DNA from: an uncultured bacterium
GTDB lineage: Bacteria > Verrucomicrobiota > Lentisphaeria > Victivallales > UBA1829
Direction of reading: 5' to 3'
Assembly: GCA_902778895.1 (NCBI GenBank)
Contig: CACYZF010000002.1
Span: 62,001 to 126,000, forward strand
DNA length: 64,000 nucleotides
Positions 1-7,431 of the stretch are shown here, in pieces. Every line of letters begins with the position of its first letter. Position 1 is the stretch's first letter. Under the pieces are notes generated by a model. The model was not told the origin of the DNA. It searched no databases and saw only the letters and a list, made by a program, of their open reading frames with translations. A program made the position numbers and the translations under genes.

Positions 1-573
1 GACCGGAAGATCGGCGGCATCTCCCTCGCCGAAGTGCGCGAATCGCGTTTCCAGGACCTCGGCGCGTACCCGACCATGAGCGCGGAGTACGGCGCGATCG
101 AAATGATGTTCAAAAAGTTCCCGATGGACGAAAACGACGTCTTCGTGGACGTCGGCTGCGGATTCGGGCGCGTCATCAGCTGGCTCCTGCTCAAAAAGTC
201 GCCATGTAGGAAATACTACGGCGTCGAGCTGGACCCGGACGTTGCCGCGGTCACCCAAAAGAGGTTCAAAGACTATCCGCAGGTTTCCATTCTGAACGGG
301 AACATCCTCGACGTCTTGCCACACGACGGCACGGTCTTCTGGCTCTACAACCCGTTCGACGTCTGCGTGCTGGACGCGTTCCTCTCCAAGCTCGAATCCC
401 GCCGCGAAACGAAAGCCTACGTGATGTATTACTGCGACTACCGAGCGTTCGCGCTGGAAGGCCGCCGCAACTGGAACCGCCTGCTGAAGGATTCCTGGTG
501 CTGTCCCCCGGAAAAGCCGCTCCCATGGTCAATCTGGCTGTATCAGCCCGACTGGAACCGGTGTCGGGGCTGA
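1..573 (+). CDS. SAM-dependent methyltransferase, class I fold (5' end outside window)
   Basis: Predicted to transfer a methyl group from S-adenosylmethionine to an unknown acceptor in the cytoplasm. The visible protein carries the class I SAM-binding glycine motif DVGCGFGRV, then an acidic residue at the end of strand 2 (YGVELD) and NGNILDV. A later NPFD stretch sits where many methyltransferases have a substrate-side NPP-type loop. The frame is open from base 1; a GTG at 34 could be read as a start, but the coding pattern continues upstream of it, so I treat the gene as truncated by the window. It converges on the membrane-protein gene ending at 596. The family is clear; the substrate is not. 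Confidence 0.75.
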   Translation, partial: DRKIGGISLAEVRESRFQDLGAYPTMSAEYGAIEMMFKKFPMDENDVFVDVGCGFGRVISWLLLKKSPCRKYYGVELDPDVAAVTQKRFKDYPQVSILNGNILDVLPHDGTVFWLYNPFDVCVLDAFLSKLESRRETKAYVMYYCDYRAFALEGRRNWNRLLKDSWCCPPEKPLPWSIWLYQPDWNRCRG

Positions 574-574
574 C

Positions 575-601
575 CGTTGATTTCCCGACAGCCAATCAAC
601 G
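575..601. terminator. Short hairpin between convergent genes
   Basis: CGTTGATT and AATCAACG form a perfect 8-bp stem, positioned between two converging stop codons. It could end transcription from both sides, but the T-tracts are poor (GTTGAGTTTTG on the plus side), so it is a weak call. Confidence 0.3.
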
Positions 602-1279
602 TTGAGTTTTGTCTTTCAGGTACTCGGTGCCGACGGTTCCCTCTCTTCTCAAAAAGAGCAGACGGTCGTCATAGCTTTCGTACAGATGCCATTTGACGTG
701 CATCGTGATCAGTCTGTCCTCGGGATCGTTCGAATCCTCGGCCGGAGCATGATATTCCGCGGAATAGAGGTCAAAGAAAAAAGTCGGTCGGAGATCGCTT
801 TTCTTAATCCCCAGCGTTTCCAGCAGGGACTTCATATCCTGCTGAGGCGGATAAGTCCCGTGTTCCTCCTTGTACGCTTCCAGGCGTATCGAAACGACCC
901 GGACCAGGTTTTCCGTCGTGAGCGCGTTATCCGATTTCAACTGAACGTCTCCGAACCAGTTGATAAAGTATAACAGGAAAACGATGTCCATTGCAATCAG
1001 AAACAGAAGGATGAGGATTTGCTTCAGTTTCCTCTCCCTGACGTCCCGGACGATCCGGCATATCGCGATGATCAAGCAGACGGCCAGAGATCCCAGGATC
1101 ACGAACAGGAGGTGCATCGGTTCAGGCGTCAGCCTGACGATCATCGCATCGGGAAGCATCCGCAGGAAATTCACCAACAATATGATAATGCCAATCCAGG
1201 CAGGGACGAAAAGCCATATGATGATGGTAATATGGTCCTCCAGATAATACAATGTTCTCGTCAGGATATTGTTCTTCAT
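596..1279 (-). CDS. Multi-pass membrane protein, third member of a tandem paralogous trio
   Basis: Function unknown. The protein has about four N-terminal membrane helices, then a soluble C-terminal region with a heptad-like stretch and the signature EEHGTYPPQQD, followed by a conserved SAEYHAPAEDSNDPED block. That signature resembles the D.G.YP...GL core of GspG-type pseudopilins but lacks the rest of the fold. I start at the MKNNIL codon shared with both upstream paralogues, behind GAGG; an ATG at 1294 overlaps the previous stop by 4 bases and would add five residues. It is last in a three-gene operon, so the copies probably arose by tandem duplication. Confidence 0.68.
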   Translation of the reverse strand: MKNNILTRTLYYLEDHITIIIWLFVPAWIGIIILLVNFLRMLPDAMIVRLTPEPMHLLFVILGSLAVCLIIAICRIVRDVRERKLKQILILLFLIAMDIVFLLYFINWFGDVQLKSDNALTTENLVRVVSIRLEAYKEEHGTYPPQQDMKSLLETLGIKKSDLRPTFFFDLYSAEYHAPAEDSNDPEDRLITMHVKWHLYESYDDRLLFLRREGTVGTEYLKDKTQR

Positions 1280-1290
1280 ATTGCTGCGCC

Positions 1291-1941
1291 TCAATGGGTG
1301 TTTTTCAGGTATTCGCAGCCGACGGATCCGTCTCTTCTCACGAAACGCAGATGGTCTTTGGCGCGCAGCGTGACAAGTCTGTCCTCAGGATCGTTCGAAT
1401 CCTCGGCCGGGGCATGGTATTCCGCGGAATGAATGTTAAAGTAATAAGTCCTGTAAAAATCGCTTTCCTGAATTCCCAGAGTCTCCAGCAGGGATTCGAG
1501 ATCCTGCTGAGGCGGATAACCCCCGTGTTCCTCCTGATACGCGTACAGCCGTTTCGAAATAAGAGACAGGTTTGACGTGATGTAGGCGTTGTCCTGTTTC
1601 AACTGTACGGCTCCAAACCAAACGAAAAAGAGTGACATGAAAATGAGGTCCAGTGCAATAAGAAACATATAGAGGAAGATTTGCTTCGGTTTCCTGTCCC
1701 TGACATCCCGGACCATTCGCAGGATCGCGATGATTGCGATGATGACCAGAGATCCCAGGATCACGAACGGGACATGCATCAGTCGGAGCGTCAGCCTATG
1801 GCTTATCTCGAACGGAAGCAGATTCAGAACAACTCCAAGTGCGATTAAGATGCCAAGCCAGACGGGGAAGAAAAGCCCCAGGATGAGGGCAATATGGTTC
1901 TCCAGAAAACAAAACGTTTTCGTCAGGATATTGTTCTTCAT
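1291..1941 (-). CDS. Multi-pass membrane protein, second member of the paralogous trio
   Basis: Same architecture as its neighbours: MKNNIL start, an amphipathic FLENHIALI stretch, several membrane helices, a basic cytoplasmic loop (RMVRDVRDRK), then a soluble tail with EEHGGYPPQQDLESLLETL and SAEYHAPAEDSNDPEDR. The start is well supported by GGAG at the right spacing and by a 4-base ATGA overlap with the upstream gene's stop, implying translational coupling. The tail ends in a FVRRDGSVGCEYLK motif also seen in both paralogues. No catalytic motif is visible. An envelope sensor or assembly role is possible but not shown. Confidence 0.7.
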   Translation of the reverse strand: MKNNILTKTFCFLENHIALILGLFFPVWLGILIALGVVLNLLPFEISHRLTLRLMHVPFVILGSLVIIAIIAILRMVRDVRDRKPKQIFLYMFLIALDLIFMSLFFVWFGAVQLKQDNAYITSNLSLISKRLYAYQEEHGGYPPQQDLESLLETLGIQESDFYRTYYFNIHSAEYHAPAEDSNDPEDRLVTLRAKDHLRFVRRDGSVGCEYLKNTH

Positions 1942-2618
1942 TTTGCCGCTCCTTCACAGATGTCTTTCAGGCGTTCGATGCCAACGGATCCGTCTCTTCT
2001 CAAAAACCGCAGCTGGGCATCGCTTTCAGGAACAAACCATTTGGGACGTATCGTTATGATCGTTTCATTGGGATTATACGAATCAACGGCCGGAGCATGA
2101 TATTCCGCGGAATAGATGTCATAGAACCGGGTTTTGACGAAATCGCTGTCATTCATCTCCAGCGTCTCCAGCAGGGATTCCATATCCTGCTGAAGCGGAT
2201 AACTCCCGTGTTCTTCTTCATACACGTACAGATATTTTGAAATTTGAGACAAGTTCGACGTAATGTTGGCGTCATCTATTTTCCACTGCATTGCCACGGA
2301 TGTCTTAAAAATGTAAAACGTGATGATGATGTCCATCGCAAGCAGAAAGATGATAGGCCACCTCAAGGATCCTTCCGTGATGTCCCGGATCATTCGCAGG
2401 ATCGCGATAATCGCAAAGACGACCAGAGATGCCAGGATCGCTAACGCGGTATCCATCCATTGAGGTCTCACTTTCTCGGCGATCTCATCCGGAAGCAAAA
2501 CCAGGATACCCCCCAGCGCGAACAAGATGCCAAACCATGCGGGTATGAAGAGCCCCAGGATGAGGTCAATATGGTCCTCCAGAAAATACAGCGTTCTCGT
2601 CAGGATATTGTTCTTCAT
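1938..2618 (-). CDS. Multi-pass membrane protein, first member of the paralogous trio
   Basis: First gene of the operon. The start at 2618 is chosen because it aligns with the MKNNIL starts of the other two copies and lies downstream of a good promoter; the frame remains open for another 49 codons upstream, but these run across the promoter. The protein has the same plan: about four hydrophobic helices, then EEEHGSYPLQQDMESLLETL and SAEYHAPAVDSYNPNE. It is somewhat more diverged in the third helix (MDIIITFYIF). Function unknown. Confidence 0.68.
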   Translation of the reverse strand: MKNNILTRTLYFLEDHIDLILGLFIPAWFGILFALGGILVLLPDEIAEKVRPQWMDTALAILASLVVFAIIAILRMIRDITEGSLRWPIIFLLAMDIIITFYIFKTSVAMQWKIDDANITSNLSQISKYLYVYEEEHGSYPLQQDMESLLETLEMNDSDFVKTRFYDIYSAEYHAPAVDSYNPNETIITIRPKWFVPESDAQLRFLRRDGSVGIERLKDICEGAAK

Positions 2619-2658
2619 TCGTCTTCCCGTATTGAGGTGGTTCATATTTTCAAGGACA

Positions 2659-2687
2659 AATATACCATGCAACCGGGGCAAAGTCAA
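2659..2687 (-). promoter_or_regulatory. Promoter of the membrane-protein trio
   Basis: Reading the minus strand, TTGACT (2682-2687), a 17-bp spacer and TATATT (2659-2664), with TGG just before the -10. It sits about 40 bp upstream of the first MKNNIL start. Confidence 0.65.
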
Positions 2688-2779
2688 GAAAGAAGACGGC
2701 GGATCATAAAAACGCCGAAACGGCGCAGACCCGCGGGCTGTCCGGGTCAGACGGCACGGGGGCAAGCCGTTGATCCCAC

Positions 2780-2959
2780 TTAATTCCAGTCTACCAGAAT
2801 ATATTTAGCCAAAAACATGATAAACGGAATCAGGAACACGAGAATGCACAGAATAACCAAAATGATCCGAAGCGCTATCGAGTATTCATCCAGGAGCGTT
2901 ATGATTACCGTGATCGGGATGCTCAGCAGAAGTAAGCCAACAAGAACTCCTATATTCAT
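2780..2959 (-). CDS. Small 59-residue membrane protein
   Basis: A short gene with its own signals. From ATG at 2957-2959 it runs 59 codons to TAA. The product is almost entirely two hydrophobic helices (about residues 2-23 and 31-51) joined by a short polar turn (LLDEYS), ending KYILVDWN. AGGACAGGTG lies upstream of the start and a consensus promoter lies a further 40 bp up. It is transcribed on its own, between the trio operon and the GspG-peroxidase gene. Two-helix proteins of this size can be regulators of larger membrane proteins or toxins of type I systems; no antisense RNA promoter was recognised, so I assign no role. Confidence 0.6.
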   Translation of the reverse strand: MNIGVLVGLLLLSIPITVIITLLDEYSIALRIILVILCILVFLIPFIMFLAKYILVDWN

Positions 2960-3003
2960 AAATCACCTGTCCTGATCGTCATTGCGTTTGTTTCAACCAG
3001 GAT

Positions 3004-3031
3004 AATATATCACATAAAAGAAGGATTTCAA
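3004..3031 (-). promoter_or_regulatory. Promoter of the small membrane protein
   Basis: Minus strand TTGAAA (3026-3031), 16-bp spacer, TATATT (3004-3009) preceded by TGA. It lies 44 bp upstream of the 59-codon gene. Confidence 0.65.
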
Positions 3032-3091
3032 GAGGACAGAAAAAAATGCTCTCAAAAAAAAATAAATCAATGTATTTTAGATCGGATCAGC

Positions 3092-4120
3092 TTATCGTCT
3101 TCCTCCATGGGCGGGAACGTCCAGCAGAGACCGGATGCAGCGTTCGAGTTCGTCCATGGTGTCGGCGGGATCAAAGGTCTCGTCCGGCCCGAAACACCTC
3201 ACGACCTTGCCGTCACGGCCGACGACGTATTTCGTGAAATACCATTTGACCGGACCGAGCGCCGAATAGATCGCAGGCCAGTCCAAACCGGATTTCGGTT
3301 TCGCCATCTGGGGGAACGTCACGCCGTATTCGGACGTGCGGAAAGCATGGATCTCCTCATCGGAGCGCGAGGCATCCTGATTCGATAGGAACGGGCTGTC
3401 CGTGCTGTATGGATTCCCCGGACTCGCCCTCAAATCCGGAAAATCAAGTATCTCAAAGCCGCGGTCGTGGTATTTCCGGTAAATCTCTTCGAGGCGGGCA
3501 TACTGCGGGGTGAAAAGATCGTCCGTGGCAGTATTCACCACGAGCACGACCCTCCCCCGGAGATCGGCGGTCCGGATGATCTGTCCGTCCCATGTGACAA
3601 GCTCGAAATCGTAAAAAGACGGATCCGGTTCTTTCCTCCGTTCCACAACATCCCAGTTGCCGAGATCGCCCGCCAGATTCCGGGGTTCCATTCTTTCGCC
3701 TTTTCTCCCGTCGCCTTCTTTTCCGTCGGAGCCGAGCGAGTAAATGTCGAATTCACCGTGTTTGCCTGGGAAGACGTAATGAAATTCGTTGCCCCACGGG
3801 TCACGCGGAAGCGCCGGTTTGAGGTAGGGGCCGTCCCATTTTTCGGCGTGGTCGATATTCTCCAGCAGTCCCTGGAGTGAGGACGGGCATGTCCCGACAT
3901 CCTTCTCATATAACCGGACCGCCTCATCAAGGATCGTAATCAAATGATAGGTGTCGACAAAATTGAGGTTGCGTTTGTGGCTGGCGTGGAAACTGTAAAA
4001 CAGGAAAAAACCGCTTGCAAGGCAGAAAAAGAGCCAAGCCGCAACGACAATGATTATCACGCGGTTGCCGCCGCGCTTCTTCTTTGCGGGACTTGTATCC
4101 TTGTCGGGATTATTGTTCAT
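3092..4120 (-). CDS. Membrane-anchored GspG-like domain fused to a degenerate glutathione-peroxidase domain
   Basis: Three parts are visible. A cytoplasmic basic segment leads into one membrane helix (about residues 20-42). Residues about 50-155 match the globular C-terminal domain of type II secretion pseudopilins (LYEKDVGTCPSSLQGL, GPYL, DPWGNEF, SLGSDG), but there is no prepilin-peptidase cleavage motif. Residues about 168-330 match the glutathione-peroxidase fold (FYDFELVTWDG, VVLVVN, FTPQY, GFEILDFP, WYFTKY). The peroxidatic Cys/Sec position is Asp201, the usual FPCNQ is FPDLR, and the Asn after the catalytic Trp293 is Tyr. So the peroxidase chemistry is probably lost. It is monocistronic; the start has no strong ribosome binding site. 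A close copy of the peroxidase part occurs at 39478-40596. Confidence 0.75.
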   Translation of the reverse strand: MNNNPDKDTSPAKKKRGGNRVIIIVVAAWLFFCLASGFFLFYSFHASHKRNLNFVDTYHLITILDEAVRLYEKDVGTCPSSLQGLLENIDHAEKWDGPYLKPALPRDPWGNEFHYVFPGKHGEFDIYSLGSDGKEGDGRKGERMEPRNLAGDLGNWDVVERRKEPDPSFYDFELVTWDGQIIRTADLRGRVVLVVNTATDDLFTPQYARLEEIYRKYHDRGFEILDFPDLRASPGNPYSTDSPFLSNQDASRSDEEIHAFRTSEYGVTFPQMAKPKSGLDWPAIYSALGPVKWYFTKYVVGRDGKVVRCFGPDETFDPADTMDELERCIRSLLDVPAHGGRR

Positions 4121-4163
4121 AATAAGCGGTTTTTCAGATATTGACGATTCTCAGGAACAAGTA

Positions 4164-4192
4164 AACATATCACAAAAACGGCACAAAATCAA
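4164..4192 (-). promoter_or_regulatory. Promoter of the GspG-peroxidase fusion gene
   Basis: Minus strand TTGATT (4187-4192), 17-bp spacer, TATGTT (4164-4169) preceded by TGA. Confidence 0.55.
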
Positions 4193-4231
4193 GAAAAGGA
4201 TGAATCATTTCACCCAAAAAGGATGCAGACC

Positions 4232-6835
4232 TCAGAACAGCGTGGGCTGTTCTGGCTCATCGTCCTCGGTTTCCGGGGCGGCGTTTTTGCGCGTCTTTTT
4301 CGTGTTCGCGTGGAATTTCGCGTGGCGTTCGCGGAGGATGGGGCGCGTGTAGGAGGGCATGCCGGCGTCGGCGATGGCGTTTTCCTCGAGATTTTCGAGG
4401 ATTTCGCGGGCGCGGACGATCACGTCGTTCGGGAGCCCGGCGAGCTTGGCGACGTGGATGCCGTAGCTCTTGTCGGCGGCTCCGGGGACGATCTGGCGCA
4501 GGAAGATGATCTGGTCGCCGTACTCGCGGACCGCGACGTTGTAGTTCTTCACGCCCTTCCGCGTGAGGGCGAGTTCGGTCATCTCGTGGTAATGCGTGGC
4601 GAACTGGGTGCGTGCGCGCGCGGCGGGGTGGTCGAGGAGGTATTCGGCGACGGAGAGCGCGATGGAGAGTCCGTCGAACGTGCTGGTGCCGCGTCCGATC
4701 TCGTCGAGGATCACGAGGCTCTTGCTGGTGGCGTGGTTCAGGATGTTCGCGGTCTCGATCATTTCGACCATGAACGTGCTCTGTCCGCGCGCGAGGTCGT
4801 CCATGGCGCCGACGCGGGTGAAGACGCGGTCCACGAGCCCGACGTGCGCCTCGTCCGCGGGGATGAAGGAGCCCATCTGCGCCATGATGACAAGCAGGGC
4901 GGTCTGGCGGATATAGGTGGATTTCCCCGCCATGTTCGGCCCGGTGATGATCATCATGCGGTTTTCGCCGCCGTCCAGCAGCGTGTCGTTCGGCACGAAT
5001 CGTTCGTTCTCCATCTTCGCATCAAGCACGGGATGGCGTCCGGCGGTGATGCTGAGGACGTCGTCGTCCGCGACGTGCGGGCGGCAGTAGCGGTATTTGG
5101 AGGCGCATTCGCCGAGGGCGGTCAGGACGTCGAGGCGGGCGACGGAGAACGCGGCTTTCTGGATTTCGCCGGTGAAGGTGCGCGCGTAGGTGCGGAGCTC
5201 GTCGAAGAGCTGTTTTTCGAGCGCGACCGCCTTGTCGGACGCACCGAGGATCCTGCTCTCCATCTCCTTGAGCTCGGGCGTGATGAAGCGTTCGGCGTTG
5301 ACGAGCGTCTGCTTGCGGACGTAGTCGTCCGGGACGCGCGCGAGGTTGCTCTTCGAGATTTCGATGTAGTAGCCGAAGACGCCGTTGAAATGCACCTTCA
5401 GGCTCTTGATCCCGGTGCGCTCCTGTTCCTTCGCCTGAAGCGCGGCGATCCAGGATTTGCCGTCGGTGATGGCGGAACGGAAGACGTCGAGGTCGTGGTT
5501 GAAGCCCTCGCGGATGAATCCGCCCTCGGCCATGTCCGCCGGGGGATCGTCGGCGAGGGCGGCGAAGATGCGCGAGGTGAGTTCGGGGAAGTCGCCGAGG
5601 CCGTCGCGGATGCGTTCCACGAGCGGCAGGTCGTAGGCGTTCAGGATCATCTTGAGGCCGGGCAGGACGGAGAGGCTGTGGCCGAGCGCGAGCAGGTCGC
5701 GCGGGTTCAGCGCGCCCGCGTTGAGCTTGGCGGTGAGGCGTTCCATGTCGCGGATGGAGACGAGCGTCTCACGGATTTCCTGTCGGGTCAGCACTTCGTC
5801 CTTCATGAGGCCGACGACGTCCTGGCGCTCCACAATCGCGTCGACGTCGCGGAGCGGTTTCAGGAGCCAGCTGCGCATGAGGCGGGAGCCCATGGCGGTC
5901 GAGGTGCGGTCGAGGACCTGCAGAAGCGTGCCCTCGCGGCCGCCGCCGTGAAGCGCGTCGACCAGCTCCAGGTTACGCTGGCAGACGGGGTCGAGCCCGA
6001 GGTATTTTTCGCTGTAGTTTCGGCGGATGGAAACGATGTGCCCGGTGCTGCGGCGGAGGTTTTCGGTCGCGTAGTGCAGCACGGCTCCGGCGGCGCGGAC
6101 GCCGCACGCGCAGTCCTTCAGGCCGAAGCCGTCGAGCACGGCCACGGAGAACTGGCGTTTCAGGAGCTCGGAGGTGTGTTCGAAAGAGAAGATCCAGTCG
6201 TCGAGCGGGGTCCAGAGAATGGGGCGGATGAGCATGGGACGTCCGCCGGTCTGCTCCCACTGGTCGTGGAGGGAACGCGGCAGGAGGCATTCGCGGGGCT
6301 GGAGGCGCTGGAGCTCGCTTTCGAAGGCCTCGCGGGTGTCGAGGCGTTCGGTCTGGAATTCGGCGGTGCTGATGTCGAGCCAGGCGAGCCCGTAGACGTC
6401 CCTGTCCTCCGCCACGACCGCACAGAGGAAATTGTTGTCGCCGGGCTTCAGGAACGACGCGTCGAGGATGGTGCCGGGCGTGATGATGCGGGTGATGGCG
6501 CGTTCGACCAGGCCCTTCGCGAGCGCCGGGTCCTCCATCTGTTCCGCCACCGCCACTTTCAGCCCGGCGTCGAGCAGTTTCGGGATGTAGGCGTCGACGG
6601 CGCGGTACGGCACGCCGCACATGGGGTTGCCCGCACGGTGGGTCAGCACCAGGTCCAGCACCGGGGCGGCGCGCAGGGCGTCCTCGAAGAACATCTCGTA
6701 GAAATCGCCGGCGCGAAAGAGCAGGATGGAGTCGGCGGGGGATTCCGCCTTCGCCTGAAGGTACTGCTTCATCATCGGCGTGATGTTCTTCTCGCCGAAG
6801 TCCTCGGGAGATCGCTGTTTCGGGGTCCTGCTCAT
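4232..6835 (-). CDS. mutS: DNA mismatch repair protein MutS
   Basis: MutS recognises base mismatches and small loops and recruits MutL. At 867 residues it has normal length. The N-terminal mismatch-reading motif is present (GDFYEMF, with the Phe and Glu that contact the mismatch). The C-terminal ATPase has Walker A GPNMAGKST near residue 630 and Walker B VILDEIGRGTSTFDG near 710, followed by the ATH(Y) signature. The protein ends EQPTLF, a good match to the sliding-clamp binding peptide (Q..LF), placed at the very C-terminus. It lies 23 bp downstream of xseB and is probably co-transcribed with it. Confidence 0.97.
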   Translation of the reverse strand: MSRTPKQRSPEDFGEKNITPMMKQYLQAKAESPADSILLFRAGDFYEMFFEDALRAAPVLDLVLTHRAGNPMCGVPYRAVDAYIPKLLDAGLKVAVAEQMEDPALAKGLVERAITRIITPGTILDASFLKPGDNNFLCAVVAEDRDVYGLAWLDISTAEFQTERLDTREAFESELQRLQPRECLLPRSLHDQWEQTGGRPMLIRPILWTPLDDWIFSFEHTSELLKRQFSVAVLDGFGLKDCACGVRAAGAVLHYATENLRRSTGHIVSIRRNYSEKYLGLDPVCQRNLELVDALHGGGREGTLLQVLDRTSTAMGSRLMRSWLLKPLRDVDAIVERQDVVGLMKDEVLTRQEIRETLVSIRDMERLTAKLNAGALNPRDLLALGHSLSVLPGLKMILNAYDLPLVERIRDGLGDFPELTSRIFAALADDPPADMAEGGFIREGFNHDLDVFRSAITDGKSWIAALQAKEQERTGIKSLKVHFNGVFGYYIEISKSNLARVPDDYVRKQTLVNAERFITPELKEMESRILGASDKAVALEKQLFDELRTYARTFTGEIQKAAFSVARLDVLTALGECASKYRYCRPHVADDDVLSITAGRHPVLDAKMENERFVPNDTLLDGGENRMMIITGPNMAGKSTYIRQTALLVIMAQMGSFIPADEAHVGLVDRVFTRVGAMDDLARGQSTFMVEMIETANILNHATSKSLVILDEIGRGTSTFDGLSIALSVAEYLLDHPAARARTQFATHYHEMTELALTRKGVKNYNVAVREYGDQIIFLRQIVPGAADKSYGIHVAKLAGLPNDVIVRAREILENLEENAIADAGMPSYTRPILRERHAKFHANTKKTRKNAAPETEDDEPEQPTLF

Positions 6836-6858
6836 GGTCGCCGCGTGTCCGTGCCGCC

Positions 6859-7212
6859 TCAGAAGGGAACGTTGTCCAGGTCGCCGTCGTCATCCGGTTC
6901 CGGGGCGCGGGACGGTGCGTTGTCGCGGGCGGGCGGGATGAAGGTGTCGCCGCCGTCGGCCTCGGGCTGGAAGGGCGCCCAGGTCTGGCCTTCGGGGCCG
7001 TCCTTCGTGAGGATCTCAATCTTGCGCTTGAGCGTTTCGAGCTTCTGCTGGCAGTAGACGGAAAGGCGTTTCGCCTCCTCGAACGACGCGATCACGTCCT
7101 CCAGACGCGTGTTGCCGTTCTCCATGGACCGGACAAGCGATTCAAGCTTGGCCATGGCCTCTTCGAACGACATCTCCCGGTCGGGCGCGGAATCCTTTTC
7201 TGTCTGCGGCAT
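6859..7212 (-). CDS. xseB: Exodeoxyribonuclease VII small subunit with an SSB-like acidic tail
   Basis: Small subunit of exonuclease VII, which degrades single-stranded DNA. The conserved domain is at residues about 15-70 (MSFEEAMAKLESLV, LEDVIASFEEA, LSVYCQQKLETLKRKI). At 117 residues it is longer than the usual 70-90: a proline-rich linker leads to a terminal DDDGDLDNVPF, strongly reminiscent of the acidic tip of single-strand binding protein. GGAG precedes the ATG and a consensus promoter lies upstream. The large subunit gene xseA is not in this window. First gene of an operon with mutS. Confidence 0.92.
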   Translation of the reverse strand: MPQTEKDSAPDREMSFEEAMAKLESLVRSMENGNTRLEDVIASFEEAKRLSVYCQQKLETLKRKIEILTKDGPEGQTWAPFQPEADGGDTFIPPARDNAPSRAPEPDDDGDLDNVPF

Positions 7213-7261
7213 CGCGGTAATCTCCCCGTAAAAAACGATCTGAACAAAAAACGTATCAGGA

Positions 7262-7289
7262 ATTATACATCCGAAAACGGAATAGTCAA
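7262..7289 (-). promoter_or_regulatory. Promoter of xseB-mutS
   Basis: Minus strand TTGACT (7284-7289), 16-bp spacer, TATAAT (7262-7267), about 50 bp upstream of xseB. Confidence 0.65.
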
Positions 7290-7350
7290 ATGGAAAGCAC
7301 CGGAAAGGCGTTTTTTTTCCGAAAAAAGAGGGAAAGAGAGAAAAAAGGAC

Positions 7351-7378
7351 TTGATAAAAAGCAACGGAATGCTATATT
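7351..7378 (+). promoter_or_regulatory. Promoter of the zinc-ribbon membrane protein
   Basis: TTGATA (7351-7356), 16-bp spacer, TATATT (7373-7378) preceded by TGC. It is divergent from the xseB promoter about 60 bp away. Confidence 0.65.
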
Positions 7379-7431
7379 ATCGGGTTATCAGTTTCCTATC
7401 ACTACCACATACAAGAAAGGCACCCCCTACC

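Noticed and set aside
727-742. GTTCGAATCC resembling the T-arm of a tRNA, also at 1393
   Set aside because: Both lie in the coding sequence of paralogous membrane proteins at the same codons and no acceptor or anticodon stem can be built. No tRNA or rRNA gene was found in the window.
4223-7057. A 944-codon plus-strand frame opposite mutS and xseB
   Set aside because: Antisense shadow caused by high GC and codon bias; mutS and xseB motifs are unambiguous on the minus strand.
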